Source: Dehalococcoidia bacterium
GTDB lineage: Bacteria; Chloroflexota; Dehalococcoidia; GIF9; AB-539-J10
Assembly (NCBI GenBank): GCA_030605665.1
Contig: JAUWHW010000016.1
Coordinates: forward strand, 1 to 43,673
Length of the DNA stretch: 43,673 bases
Reading direction: 5' to 3'
The first letter of the stretch is position 1, and each line of letters starts with the position of its first letter. Below are positions 30,719 through 39,616 of this stretch, one piece after another. The position numbers and the translations under genes are program-made. The notes under the pieces were generated by a model. The model was not told where the DNA came from. It searched no databases and saw only the letters and a program-made list of their open reading frames with translations.

Positions 30719-32574
30719 CGCACCGGATAATCCTCCATACTAAAGCCTAATTTCTCCCATCTCTCCTTTGTTGGTATGCCAGTTGCCTTATCCCATCCAT
30801 ACTCCTCATAGAACTCATCCAGCATCTCGTCCAACTCTTCCTTCTTTAAGATAGCACCCTTATGTGGACCGTCTGGCACTGGCTCTGTTAGAAAACGCTG
30901 CGGCACTATGTCATCCTTCCTTCTAATGCCCTCACGTACATTAAAAGCCCGCTCTAAAGTATAAGCTCTTTCACCGATGTCCCACAGGTCCTGTACGGTT
31001 AATCCCATGCCAGTAACCAAGTTTATCTGTTTAGTATATCTTTCAGACAGATATTCACCAGCCAATTTCCCAACAAAGTGGCAGAAACCCATACAGTCCA
31101 TACACGCAGTCCAATGGCTAATTATGCTTTGTATTTTACCCTTACCTTTATATGCTTCCATATTTCCGTCGTAATTGAGTGCCGGATTGGGATTATAATC
31201 AAAAGGCCTACCATCATGATGGGATGCCCCACGCGAACCAATAGCATAGCCACAAGCCATTCCTTTTATTACTCTTACACCATGGCCGGGAAGCTCCAGC
31301 CCTTTAACATGCATGGCAAATTTTTCTGAGCCTTTGCCTATTATCTGTGCCGCTCTCCTGGTGCCTTCAGCTAAAATGTCTCCAAACCCTTTGCGTTGTG
31401 CTATCTCATCAATCATGCTTATCATGGCTTCCGAGTTCCCGAAACGCAAGTCGATTCCATCCATCTGTTCTTTGCTTATAAGGTCTTTCTCATGGCATTC
31501 CATGGCAAAGGCCAAGACTACTCCGGTGCTTATTGTATCCAGTCCATAAGAACCACACATATTATCCATCTTAATAATCGGTCCCAAATCACTGATGCAA
31601 CACATTGACCCCAATGAGAACTGTGTTTCGTACTCTATACCAGCAGTCCAGACTCCTTCATACGGCCCCTCTGTAATTTTGAAGTCCCGGCCGCAACGTG
31701 CCAGACATCCAGAACATGAATGTGACCCTACCATGTATTTCCGCGAAACTTCATACCATTCATCGGCAGGCTTCCACACCAGATTTTGCCAGTTTCTCGT
31801 TCCTAACACACCTCTGTAACTCAAAAGCTCTGGTGAAGATTGTGTCCCCTTAGACCCGTACCCTTTATCCATACCAGAACCGGGATATTCCTCAGTTGCA
31901 ATTTCGTCGATACGCTCTCGCAATCCTGCTGGATTTGCTACCTCAACCGGTAATCTCGAGCCTTTAACAGCTATGGCTTTAAGGTTCTTTGACCCCATTA
32001 CAGCTCCAACCCCAGTTCTACCCAGAAACTTCAAACCCACCACTATGCACGCATACTTGACCAGATTTTCTCCTCCCGGACCAATCCGCAGAACATGCGT
32101 ATTTCTGCCCAGTTCAGCCTTAATAGCATCTTGAGTTTTATATGTCGCCAGGCCCCACAGGTGCTCTGCTGACTTGATTTTCACATCGCCATCTATAATG
32201 CTGATATATACTGGTTTTTCTGCCTTTCCCTCTACTATTAGAGCGTCATAGCCAGCACGCTTTAACCCAGTGGCCCAATAATCACCCGCTGTGCTATCGC
32301 CCCATATCCCCGTCAACGGAGATTTCGTTGCTACGTAAGTTCTCGGCGTGAATGGCAATCCCGTTCCCACAAGTGGTCCAGCTCCGAAGAACATCTTATT
32401 CTCCGGCGATAATGGGTCTATGCCAGGTTTAAGCTCATCATATAGAATGCGAGCAGCAAACCCATTTGGACCCAAATACATACGAGCTAAATCATCTGTT
32501 AATTCCTGTTTGCTTACTTTCCCCGTGGATAAATTGATACGCAATATTTGCCCCATATACCCTTTGTATTTCAT
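30715..32574 (-). CDS. Tungsten aldehyde:ferredoxin oxidoreductase, copy 1
   Basis: The 619-residue AOR-family enzyme has the same domain order as copy 2. Cluster cysteines are SCSGCLARC (about 287-295) and CMDCMGFC near 491-498; the loop GSRGASHHDGRPFDYNP is kept. Differences from copy 2 concentrate in about residues 205-320, the segment around the cluster and substrate side (for example VWKPADEWYEVSRKYMVGSH), so the copies may differ in aldehyde range. Upstream DNA (GCAAAGCTGCTAATAATTTA then AAGGAGATATGAA) is also duplicated before copy 2. The gene follows the GSA-aminotransferase-like gene. Confidence 0.92.
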   Translation of the reverse strand: MKYKGYMGQILRINLSTGKVSKQELTDDLARMYLGPNGFAARILYDELKPGIDPLSPENKMFFGAGPLVGTGLPFTPRTYVATKSPLTGIWGDSTAGDYWATGLKRAGYDALIVEGKAEKPVYISIIDGDVKIKSAEHLWGLATYKTQDAIKAELGRNTHVLRIGPGGENLVKYACIVVGLKFLGRTGVGAVMGSKNLKAIAVKGSRLPVEVANPAGLRERIDEIATEEYPGSGMDKGYGSKGTQSSPELLSYRGVLGTRNWQNLVWKPADEWYEVSRKYMVGSHSCSGCLARCGRDFKITEGPYEGVWTAGIEYETQFSLGSMCCISDLGPIIKMDNMCGSYGLDTISTGVVLAFAMECHEKDLISKEQMDGIDLRFGNSEAMISMIDEIAQRKGFGDILAEGTRRAAQIIGKGSEKFAMHVKGLELPGHGVRVIKGMACGYAIGSRGASHHDGRPFDYNPNPALNYDGNMEAYKGKGKIQSIISHWTACMDCMGFCHFVGKLAGEYLSERYTKQINLVTGMGLTVQDLWDIGERAYTLERAFNVREGIRRKDDIVPQRFLTEPVPDGPHKGAILKKEELDEMLDEFYEEYGWDKATGIPTKERWEKLGFSMEDYPVR

Positions 32575-32619
32575 TTCATATCTCCTTAGTGTAAATTATT
32601 AGCAGCTTTGCCTATCAAA

Positions 32620-33960
32620 TTACATCACCGCCTTGAATGCCTCTCTATAGGCAGTTAAAATTTTCTCCACATCTTCATCGGTCTGAGCCAGATTTGTAAA
32701 CACAAAGTGGCCTAGCAATTTAAATACACCCCTATTGCACAACTCTAAATCTCTCAGCCTTAGCCTCTTTGTATCTCTTTTGACAAATTCCCGTAAATTA
32801 CTATATGGCTTATCTATGAAGTGAGCTTCATAGGTGGAGAAACCGCCAACCACCTGAACCGGTATCTTAAGTTCCTCAACGATGTCCTTCAGCCCTCTCC
32901 TTAAATTATCTCCAATTTTGTTAATATGGCCATACACCTCATCTTCATGCTCATCCAAATATTTCATAGTCGCCAGCCCAATAACCGCTGAAAGTGCGTT
33001 TCCAGAGAATGTGCCACTTTGATATACCCTCTCTGCCGCGGATTTACCGTGAGTGGGATTGACAAATTCCATAATGTCTTTTCTGCCTCCAAGGGCAGCA
33101 GCAGGAGCCCCACCTCCTATTACCTTCCCTAGTGTGCAGAGGTCTGGTGTGATGCCTAAATAACTCTGCGCACAGCCCATATTACCCCAGCGAAATCCTA
33201 CCATTACCTCGTCAAAGATTAAGGGTATATTCTTTGCATCAGTAATTTCTCTTATCGCCTTCATATACTCTGATGTTGGCTCAGCAAAACCTAAACCTGT
33301 GCCCGATATAGGTTCCATTATTACACAGGCTAAATCATCAGCATTTTCCTTGATTATCCTTACGGCGTTCTCAGTGTCATTCCAAGGTATAATTACAGTA
33401 TAGGCCATAGCATGGTCTACCCCGAGTGAATGAGGAGCAGGCATCGGGTTTTCAGGAGTCCCAGCGAACTCACTTATGCTTATCGGTGCCCAATCATTAG
33501 AGGAGCCGTGATAACATCCTTCAACCTTACATACTTTCTTTCTACCAGTGTATCCTTTAGCTAATCTGATAGCGTAGTTCACGGCTTCCGAACCGGTATT
33601 GACAAATCGAATCTGTTCTACTGCTGGTACATGTTTAATTATTATCCTGGCCCACTCCCCAACCAAATCTGATGCACCATATTGCAGTCCTCTTTCCTTC
33701 GCTTCCTCAAGAGCCTGGAGTACTACTGGATGGTTATGACCCAGGATTATCGGCCCGTTGCCACAGTTTGTATCGATATACTCATTCCCATCTATATCCC
33801 ATAGCCTGCTACCCTTGGCCCTTGAAAAGTATATCGGAAACGGCTCTCTAAACTTCCAGAATGCTGGTACTCCACCTGGTAAGTAGTTTAAATCCTCCTG
33901 CCACATTTGATAAGACTTTGGGTGCAGTTTCCTAAATCTTTCTACTATATCATTAGCCAT
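32620..33960 (-). CDS. Class III PLP aminotransferase, glutamate-1-semialdehyde-aminomutase-like
   Basis: The 446-residue fold-type I PLP enzyme has NTGSEAVNYAIRLAKGYTGR, VEGCYHGSSNDWAP, IFDEVMVGFRWG and the Schiff-base lysine in CTLGKVIGGGAPAAALGG. It resembles HemL-type enzymes but starts with a long N-terminal segment (YQMWQEDLNYLPGGVPAFWK) and lies in a catabolic cluster without heme genes. Transamination of an amino acid or amino ketone is more likely than heme synthesis. AAAGGAGGTAAAG precedes ATG 33960. The exact substrate is not determined by sequence. Confidence 0.82.
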   Translation of the reverse strand: MANDIVERFRKLHPKSYQMWQEDLNYLPGGVPAFWKFREPFPIYFSRAKGSRLWDIDGNEYIDTNCGNGPIILGHNHPVVLQALEEAKERGLQYGASDLVGEWARIIIKHVPAVEQIRFVNTGSEAVNYAIRLAKGYTGRKKVCKVEGCYHGSSNDWAPISISEFAGTPENPMPAPHSLGVDHAMAYTVIIPWNDTENAVRIIKENADDLACVIMEPISGTGLGFAEPTSEYMKAIREITDAKNIPLIFDEVMVGFRWGNMGCAQSYLGITPDLCTLGKVIGGGAPAAALGGRKDIMEFVNPTHGKSAAERVYQSGTFSGNALSAVIGLATMKYLDEHEDEVYGHINKIGDNLRRGLKDIVEELKIPVQVVGGFSTYEAHFIDKPYSNLREFVKRDTKRLRLRDLELCNRGVFKLLGHFVFTNLAQTDEDVEKILTAYREAFKAVM

Positions 33961-34002
33961 TTAACTTTACCTCCTTTTTTAATTTTATGCTGCTCTGGGA
34001 GA

Positions 34003-35394
34003 TTAATCTCTACCCCACTTCTTCAGGTAGTCCCCAAAGAGTTCTTCCTCAGTAGGGATGTACTCTTCAACAGGAACATAAAGCCGGGTATAATTGAGGA
34101 AATGCCTCCAATTAATATTGTCGCTGGAGATGTTACCAACCCAGGTACCACAAGCGAGAGTTTCAGTCCAGGGTTGGCCACTATGCCAGCTTCCACTGTT
34201 GACCAGACAATGGGGCATATTGCATTGTACTCTGCCTACGTTAGCCTTTATGGCAAGTTCCTCCATGCGGTCTTCTCTCTTAGTATGAATTGAGGCGGAG
34301 TGACCCTCACCCGAGAATTTTTGCATTTTCTTCATGCGCTCAACCATTTCACTGAAGTCATTCCATTTCCACACTGTTAAAACCACAGATAATTTCTCAC
34401 CTGAAAACCTGTCTTCAGGACCTATCTTTTCCCCCACAACCATTATAAACCTTGTATTTTCGGGTATATGAATCCCTGCAACTTCAGCAATACGCTGTGC
34501 AGGTGTGCCCACTATATCTCTATTCAATGTTTTCCCATCAGGCCACAGCGCCTTCCTTACCTTTTCCCGCTCTTCCGTGTTGCACAAGTACCCACCTTCT
34601 GATTTCAATGCGCTCATCATGTCATCGTAGATGCTTTCTTGAATAGCCACTGCGTTTTCCGAAGAACAGGACGTGGAATAATTAGCGACCTTGGAGCGAG
34701 CAATCTTATTGGCTGCAGCGGCTATATCAGCCGTTTCATCCACGATAGATACAACATTACCTGCTCCCACTGTCTGACAGGGCTTAGCAGCTTCATAAAC
34801 CACCTTTATCAATGCCGCTCCACCAGTCGCCACAGCGAAGTCGCAAGTTCTCATGAGCTCGCTCGCCGTTTCGTGGCTAGCCTTTTTGACACATTGCAGC
34901 AAATCTTCGGGCGCACCAACCTTCTTGAGAGCCTTCCTCCCATACTCAATGGCAAGATATCCGCAACCTGGCGTCCTGGGATGGGGTGAAACAATCATGG
35001 CATTTCTGGTCTTCAAAAGACCAAGACCAACGGTATAAACACAGCCCTCAGGATTTGTCATAGGAGTAACGTTGACAACCACTCCTATAGGTTTGGCATA
35101 TACTTTCACTCCCCTCTTTTTATCTTCTTCCACCAGACCACATGTTTTCACACCGCGGAAATCCCACATGGTGCCTCGTGTCTTGTTTGTTATCTTGGAT
35201 AGCTTATCTTCGTAAACACCCATTTTGCCTTCTTCTACAGCAAGCTTCGCCACAGCTCTAACGTTCTCAGGTCTTTGCCACTCCCAACCCACCGCAGCAA
35301 CCATCTCGTCAACCTTTTCCTGAGGCCAGAACTCAATAGTTTCAAAAGCCTTCCTTGCCCTACGATACATTTCCTGGATGTTGTCTTCTTCCAT
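34003..35394 (-). CDS. CoA-acylating aldehyde dehydrogenase
   Basis: The 463-residue protein belongs to the EutE/SauS-type branch of the aldehyde dehydrogenase superfamily. The catalytic Cys is C243 in ANYSTSCSSENAVAIQ, a motif shared with acylating enzymes such as sulfoacetaldehyde dehydrogenase. The cofactor region is KPIGVVVNVTPMTNPEG, and HSASIHTKREDRMEELA is typical of the group. Two extra features are a helix EEDNIQEMYRRARKAFETIE at the start and a C-terminal extension ending EEELFGDYLKKWGRD. It would turn an aldehyde made by the neighbouring PLP enzyme into an acyl-CoA with NAD(P)+. A MITE lies directly upstream (35424-35556). Confidence 0.85.
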   Translation of the reverse strand: MEEDNIQEMYRRARKAFETIEFWPQEKVDEMVAAVGWEWQRPENVRAVAKLAVEEGKMGVYEDKLSKITNKTRGTMWDFRGVKTCGLVEEDKKRGVKVYAKPIGVVVNVTPMTNPEGCVYTVGLGLLKTRNAMIVSPHPRTPGCGYLAIEYGRKALKKVGAPEDLLQCVKKASHETASELMRTCDFAVATGGAALIKVVYEAAKPCQTVGAGNVVSIVDETADIAAAANKIARSKVANYSTSCSSENAVAIQESIYDDMMSALKSEGGYLCNTEEREKVRKALWPDGKTLNRDIVGTPAQRIAEVAGIHIPENTRFIMVVGEKIGPEDRFSGEKLSVVLTVWKWNDFSEMVERMKKMQKFSGEGHSASIHTKREDRMEELAIKANVGRVQCNMPHCLVNSGSWHSGQPWTETLACGTWVGNISSDNINWRHFLNYTRLYVPVEEYIPTEEELFGDYLKKWGRD

Positions 35395-35423
35395 AGCCCT
35401 TATTTAACCTCCTTTTTAATTTC

Positions 35424-35556
35424 AGGCTGTTTAATTTTGATTCCCCGTTCAATTTCAACCATCTCAGAGGTGTTTCACCCCCAAATTTTCGTAGTGCGAC
35501 CCTTTAGGGTCGTGCGCACGAGGCTAAAGCCTCGCACTACATTTTTAAACGGCCTC
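35424..35556. mobile_element. MITE-like element, copy 3
   Basis: The left end AGGCTGTTTAATTTTG and right end TTTTTAAACGGCCTC enclose a complete type A REP (35492-35541). The element is about 10 bp shorter than its sisters in the left arm. The flanks AATTTC (35418-35423) and AATTTA (35557-35562) match at five of six positions. The remaining 105 bp up to the upstream gene show nothing recognisable. Confidence 0.75.
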
Positions 35557-35661
35557 AATTTACGCTATTTTATACCATGCCCTCCTCTCTTATACTTGTG
35601 CTGGGGTTCCTCTGCATGTTGCCATCTCTCACCTCCCTTCAGTCCTCCCTACCACTCTAAG

Positions 35662-37029
35662 TTAATATGCTATACCGCGTTCGACTTCGCCTATTGATTC
35701 ACCTAATATATCAAGTGCTTTATCCATTTCCTCTTTAGTTATGACCAAGGCTGGCCTCAAGCTTAATATATTTCCTCCTGCGGTCTTGAACGCCAGTCCT
35801 CTCTCAAGGCACTTATACGTAACCATCTCTGCTTCATCGATGGCTTTCTCTTTAGTTTTCCTGTCCTTAACTAGTTCAACCCCTATATGTAATCCCAAAC
35901 CTGTAACGTTACCTATCAGTGAATGCCTATCCTTCATTTCATTAAGTCTTTGGATAGTATATTCACCTAGCTCAGCAGTATGCTCACATAGCTTGTTCTT
36001 TTCCATATATTCAATCGTTGCCAAAGCAGCAGCAGAACAAAGTGCGTTTTTCTCATGGGTGTAATGACCTACGTCTCGGTCACCCCATGTATCATACTTT
36101 CCCTTGGTTACAATGCCCGCAAAAGGAACAATCCCTCCTCCTAAGGATTTACCCAGAACGAGAACATCCGGGGTTAGATAGTGCTCGCATGCAAACATCT
36201 TCCCTGTTCGGCCTAATCCCTTCTGGATCTCGTCAAATATAAGCAATAGTCCATATTGTTCACATAATTTCTTGACACCTTCCCAATACCTCTTGGTAGG
36301 CACAACTGATGAAATCGGCTCACTTATAATCGCTGCCATTTCCGGCTCTCTGTGTAAAACAAGCTCAATTTGCCTCAAACACTCTGCATCCACATCTTCT
36401 TCCTTCGTAAATCCCCAGGGATTACGGTAGTAATTTGGGAATTCAACATGGAATGCCCCCGTCACTAGAGGTCCTATCCCTTTGGTACAAAAAGAGGTTT
36501 CCCCACCTACACCTACACTCGCTGATCCAAAGCTAGAACCATGATAAGAATCCCAAAAGGAGATAGTTTTGAAATTATGAGTAACCAGTCTAGCAATCTT
36601 TAACCCCATCTCCACGGCATCGGTCCCTCCAGGACAGAAAAGTACCTTACACAGGTCTTCGGGAGCTATTTCTGCCAACTTTTCAGCCAACCTAACCGCG
36701 GGAATGTTGGTGTATCTCCGAGTGCAATGCGTCATCTCCTCGTCTAACTGCTTTTTCACAGCTTCGATAACTTCAGGATTGTTAAATCCTACATCGTGCA
36801 CACCGTTACCATGCATATCAATGTATTTCTTCCCCTCCAGATCCTCAATATATATGCCATGAGCTTTAGACATTACATTCAAAACTGGAGTTGACGAAAT
36901 CTGATGCAAGAAATATTTCGCATCTTTGTCAAACCATTTTTTCGCTTGGTCAGATAAATTCCGTTCCCAATATTTCTTCCTATTCATCGTGATATTTACC
37001 TCCCCTCGCCCTTTCCGTATATCCTCCAT
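35662..37029 (-). CDS. Class III PLP enzyme (aminotransferase or ammonia-/phospho-lyase type), first gene of the catabolic operon
   Basis: The 455-residue fold-type I PLP protein has NVMSKAHGIYIEDLEGKKYI, MHGNGVHDVGFNNPEVIEAV, LFCPGGTDAVEMGLKIAR, ISFWDSYHGSSFGSASVG, LIFDEIQKGLGRTGKMFACE and the lysine in VLVLGKSLGGGIVPFAG. HGNGVHDVGFNNP and FCPGGTDA recall the branch that includes ethanolamine-phosphate phospho-lyases and hydroxy-aminoethylphosphonate ammonia-lyases rather than typical GABA aminotransferases; this placement is from memory of the family and tentative. The ATG at 37029 is chosen because AGGAGGG lies 9 bp upstream. A strong promoter is at 37086-37115. The product is probably an aldehyde for the next gene's dehydrogenase. 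Confidence 0.82.
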   Translation of the reverse strand: MEDIRKGRGEVNITMNRKKYWERNLSDQAKKWFDKDAKYFLHQISSTPVLNVMSKAHGIYIEDLEGKKYIDMHGNGVHDVGFNNPEVIEAVKKQLDEEMTHCTRRYTNIPAVRLAEKLAEIAPEDLCKVLFCPGGTDAVEMGLKIARLVTHNFKTISFWDSYHGSSFGSASVGVGGETSFCTKGIGPLVTGAFHVEFPNYYRNPWGFTKEEDVDAECLRQIELVLHREPEMAAIISEPISSVVPTKRYWEGVKKLCEQYGLLLIFDEIQKGLGRTGKMFACEHYLTPDVLVLGKSLGGGIVPFAGIVTKGKYDTWGDRDVGHYTHEKNALCSAAALATIEYMEKNKLCEHTAELGEYTIQRLNEMKDRHSLIGNVTGLGLHIGVELVKDRKTKEKAIDEAEMVTYKCLERGLAFKTAGGNILSLRPALVITKEEMDKALDILGESIGEVERGIAY

Positions 37030-37085
37030 TTCTTTTACCCTCCTATTCTAAGTTCTTTGTTCTTTTACTCTTACACAGGTCGGCA

Positions 37086-37115
37086 ATTATAAGACGTAAA
37101 ATGTACATAGGTCAA
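37086..37115 (-). promoter_or_regulatory. Sigma-70-type promoter of the catabolic operon
   Basis: On the minus strand TTGACC (37115-37110), an 18-bp spacer and a perfect TATAAT (37091-37086) lie 57 bp before the ATG at 37029. It separates the catabolic operon from the methyltransferase genes. Confidence 0.65.
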
Positions 37116-37206
37116 CCCCGCGAATTAAATCATCTAGAAAGTAAGCGAAATTGTTTAAGGTATAGCCTGGTTACTACTTTCAAACAAAGGGAGGAGTACA
37201 GGCTAT

Positions 37207-37305
37207 ATGGAGAGGCCTGAGGAACTAATGAGTGTTAACGAGCTTTACCAGGGAGAGTTGCGATTATACAAGAACCTCATTTCAACCAGTGATGAAGCTA
37301 ACTAG
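37207..37305 (+). other. Possible 32-residue ORF of unknown origin
   Basis: ATG 37207 follows AAAGGGAGGAGTACAGGCTA, a credible ribosome site, and encodes MERPEELMSVNELYQGELRL then YKNLISTSDEAN before TAG. It looks like the start of a longer gene cut by the opposing remnant at 37302-37429. No family is recognised. Confidence 0.2.
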
Positions 37306-37429
37306 GAAGATAAGGCTAAATCTATGTCTATATCACCCAAAACTATTTCCGCTACATCCTGTCTCTGGATAGAATTGAGGCATATGAACCACCTTGTGCC
37401 CCAGCTCCTACTATTAATACTTTCTTCAT
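37302..37429 (-). pseudogene. Remnant of a saccharopine dehydrogenase-like NAD(P)-binding protein
   Basis: Behind a strong AAGGAGGATGGGAGT site, ATG 37429 encodes MKKVLIVGAGAQGGSYASIL then SRDR, a Rossmann start with the GxGxxG pattern. A frameshift moves the continuation (DVAEIVLGDIDIDLA) to another frame, and it ends at 37302. Only about 40 codons survive. This and the small + strand ORF fill the 485-bp gap 37030-37514 together with the promoter at 37086-37115. Confidence 0.55.
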
Positions 37430-37514
37430 ACTCCCATCCTCCTTATATCCTGTTTGCTAATTGCTACCATGTGTATCTCAGACTCCGCATGTATTTATGC
37501 TAATTGTGAAACCG

Positions 37515-38951
37515 CTAGCTATCTCCCAGTATATCCTTCTCAGCATCCCGAAGGATCTGCTCCATTTCCTTATGCAGCTCCTCCTTAATAGGAGGAGGGG
37601 TGTGCGTGGAAAGTATTTCCTTCACTTTTGCCTTCGCTCTTTCAAGAAAAGAACTCTTTGTCGCTGGGTCGAGAATGAAAGTATCGGAGAGTTCTCTGCT
37701 CCATATTTCTCGCCTGAAATGCTCTATGGTATGCTTTTCGCCTAAAAAGTGGCCGCCAGGGCCAACTTTATGGATGACATCGAAGGCTAAAGTATCATCA
37801 TTTACCTCGAATCTGCGCAAATACGCACGGGCATGCTCACAAGCTTCAGCATCAAGGACTACCTGGTCTAACGAGGCACTCAGTGCCAGATCACGGGATC
37901 CCAACCAAGCAGAAAGATCCGTATGGCTCATAAGCCCTATAGCCACTCTCAATATATTACGTTCAAAAGATGGGAGACCAGAAGGTACTTCTTCTAACGA
38001 AACATCTGCTACCAGGCTGGGAATCTTATAGAACCTCGCCATTTGAGCAGCTCCTGCACAAAGTAATGGATACTCAGGTGCCTTATAATTGATTTCGCCA
38101 GTCTTCATATTTGCTGGTGCTGCTTCCGAGGTGTAAATCATTGGAGCGCCGGGATTGGCACACTCAACAATAACAAGAGAGGCTAACTCCTCAGCATTTG
38201 CCACTGCCAGAGTCCCTGCCATTGTTGCCGGAGCAGTTGTAGCAGCTAAGACCATGGTCATAGGCGCAGTTGGGATTCCCGCCCTCGCCAGCATAACCAT
38301 CGCTTCTGATGAATCCCTTTCAAATGTTAGCGGCGCCACAGGACAGTGAATCGTTGAAATAATAGGTCTTTTTCTGAGTTCTTCCTCACCACCCATAATG
38401 GCAGATGCCAGTCTGATTTGCCATTTGGCTGTTTTCCCAGTCACACAGGAACACTGAATATGCTTTCTGTTATTTCTAAGTGAAATAGCTAAAGAGTGAA
38501 GCTCCTGAAGCGGTGAAGGTAGCTCACCAGGAATTACAATAGGCCAGAAGTAGTCAAGTGTATCAAGGTAGTCACTTATTATGGCAAAATCCTTCAAGTC
38601 AGATGAGGTTGACTTTCTCCTCTCTCCAGTTTCAAAATCTGTTACAAACGGTGAAAAACCACTTGTGGCAAGAAAGGGGAAATTATTTGAGGGAACTTTA
38701 AGGTCACAATTTGGATCTCTTGCGCACAGAGTTATCTCCTCTGGGGCTCTTTTAATTGCTTCTTCTATAAGAGAACTTGGAATCTTTACAATAGTATCAG
38801 TGACCTCTGCACCATTCCTAGCAAGCAATCTTCGCACATTCTCACTGTGAATCTTAACTCCAGTTTCCTTTAGAATCCGTAGGCTCGCCTCGTGAATACG
38901 CTCTACTTCATCCACAGTCAAAAAATTTAGAATGGCTTTCATTTTCTTCAA
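37515..38951 (-). CDS. MttB-superfamily methyltransferase without pyrrolysine
   Basis: The 478-residue corrinoid-dependent methyltransferase belongs to the trimethylamine methyltransferase superfamily. It starts MKKMKAILNFLTVDEVERIH with the usual ASLRILKETGVKIHSENVRR and has TTAPATMAGTLAVANAEELA and ECANPGAPMIYTSEAAPANM. In the region where true MttB has the UAG-encoded residue, the sequence reads through as VVLDAEACEHARAYLRRF. Non-pyrrolysine members include the glycine betaine methyltransferase MtgB, so a quaternary amine is the likely substrate class; the exact one is unknown. Its start overlaps the corrinoid-protein stop, so both are translated together. It ends in TAG. Confidence 0.87.
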   Translation of the reverse strand: MKKMKAILNFLTVDEVERIHEASLRILKETGVKIHSENVRRLLARNGAEVTDTIVKIPSSLIEEAIKRAPEEITLCARDPNCDLKVPSNNFPFLATSGFSPFVTDFETGERRKSTSSDLKDFAIISDYLDTLDYFWPIVIPGELPSPLQELHSLAISLRNNRKHIQCSCVTGKTAKWQIRLASAIMGGEEELRKRPIISTIHCPVAPLTFERDSSEAMVMLARAGIPTAPMTMVLAATTAPATMAGTLAVANAEELASLVIVECANPGAPMIYTSEAAPANMKTGEINYKAPEYPLLCAGAAQMARFYKIPSLVADVSLEEVPSGLPSFERNILRVAIGLMSHTDLSAWLGSRDLALSASLDQVVLDAEACEHARAYLRRFEVNDDTLAFDVIHKVGPGGHFLGEKHTIEHFRREIWSRELSDTFILDPATKSSFLERAKAKVKEILSTHTPPPIKEELHKEMEQILRDAEKDILGDS

Positions 38952-39583
38952 GCCTCCCTTTTAACAAGTTCCTTTGCCTTTCCAACAGCAGAGGGAGCAT
39001 CAGGAGCATAACCATCAGCTCCTATTTTATCGGCAAATTCCTGGGTAACAGAGGCACCACCAATCATCACCTTGGCCTTTAGGCCAGCTTCTTTCACAGC
39101 TTGGATAACATCCTTCATGCCCATCATAGTAGTGGTAAGAAGAGCAGAGACTCCTATTAAATCTGCATTGTTTTCTTTAGCTGCTTCTACAAACTTATCA
39201 GGGTCTACATCTACCCCTACATCAGTTACCATGAATCCTGCCCCCTCCAGCATTGTGCTTACAATGCTCTTACCAATATCATGAATGTCACCCTTCGCTG
39301 TACCCATAATCACTGTTCCAGCAGTTTTTATATCACTTTGCAGCAAAAGAGGCCCTAACACCTTCAACCCTTCCTTCATAGCTGTGGCAGCGATGACCAT
39401 CTCAGGAAGGAAAAATTCACCTCTTTCATATTTATCCCCTACTATGCTTATCCCTGAGATGAGTCCCTCGCTCAGAATTTTTTTAACCTCCTGCCCTTCA
39501 TCAACAGCCCTTTTAACCATATCCCTCACCTCATCAACCTCGCCCTTAATTACATTATCCTTTATTTTGATTAAATCAATCAT
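38948..39583 (-). CDS. mtbC: Methyltransferase corrinoid protein (MtbC/MttC-like)
   Basis: The 211-residue protein has an N-terminal helical cap (about 1-85: RGEFFLPEMVIAATAMKEGL) and a B12-binding Rossmann domain with the base-off signature GDIHDIG (H101 as lower cobalt ligand), SALLTTTMMGM and IGGASVTQEFADKIGADGYA. It carries methyl groups from methylamine methyltransferases to an acceptor enzyme. It lies between the tetrahydrofolate methyltransferase and the MttB-like gene, and one corrinoid protein appears to serve both amine methyltransferases. The gene symbol is by role; discrimination from MttC or MtgC is not possible here. Confidence 0.9.
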   Translation of the reverse strand: MIDLIKIKDNVIKGEVDEVRDMVKRAVDEGQEVKKILSEGLISGISIVGDKYERGEFFLPEMVIAATAMKEGLKVLGPLLLQSDIKTAGTVIMGTAKGDIHDIGKSIVSTMLEGAGFMVTDVGVDVDPDKFVEAAKENNADLIGVSALLTTTMMGMKDVIQAVKEAGLKAKVMIGGASVTQEFADKIGADGYAPDAPSAVGKAKELVKREA

Positions 39584-39616
39584 ACTTATACCTCCTTTTT
39601 TGCTCTACCAGGTCCT

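Noticed and set aside
32620..33960. Heme-biosynthetic glutamate-1-semialdehyde aminomutase (hemL)
   Set aside because: There are no heme genes around it, and the N terminus and catabolic neighbours argue for a paralogue with another substrate.
37515..38951. Pyrrolysine-type MttB (trimethylamine methyltransferase)
   Set aside because: The frame is continuous without internal UAG and the position reads as ordinary residues, so it belongs to the non-pyrrolysine branch. The terminal UAG is followed by non-conserved sequence.
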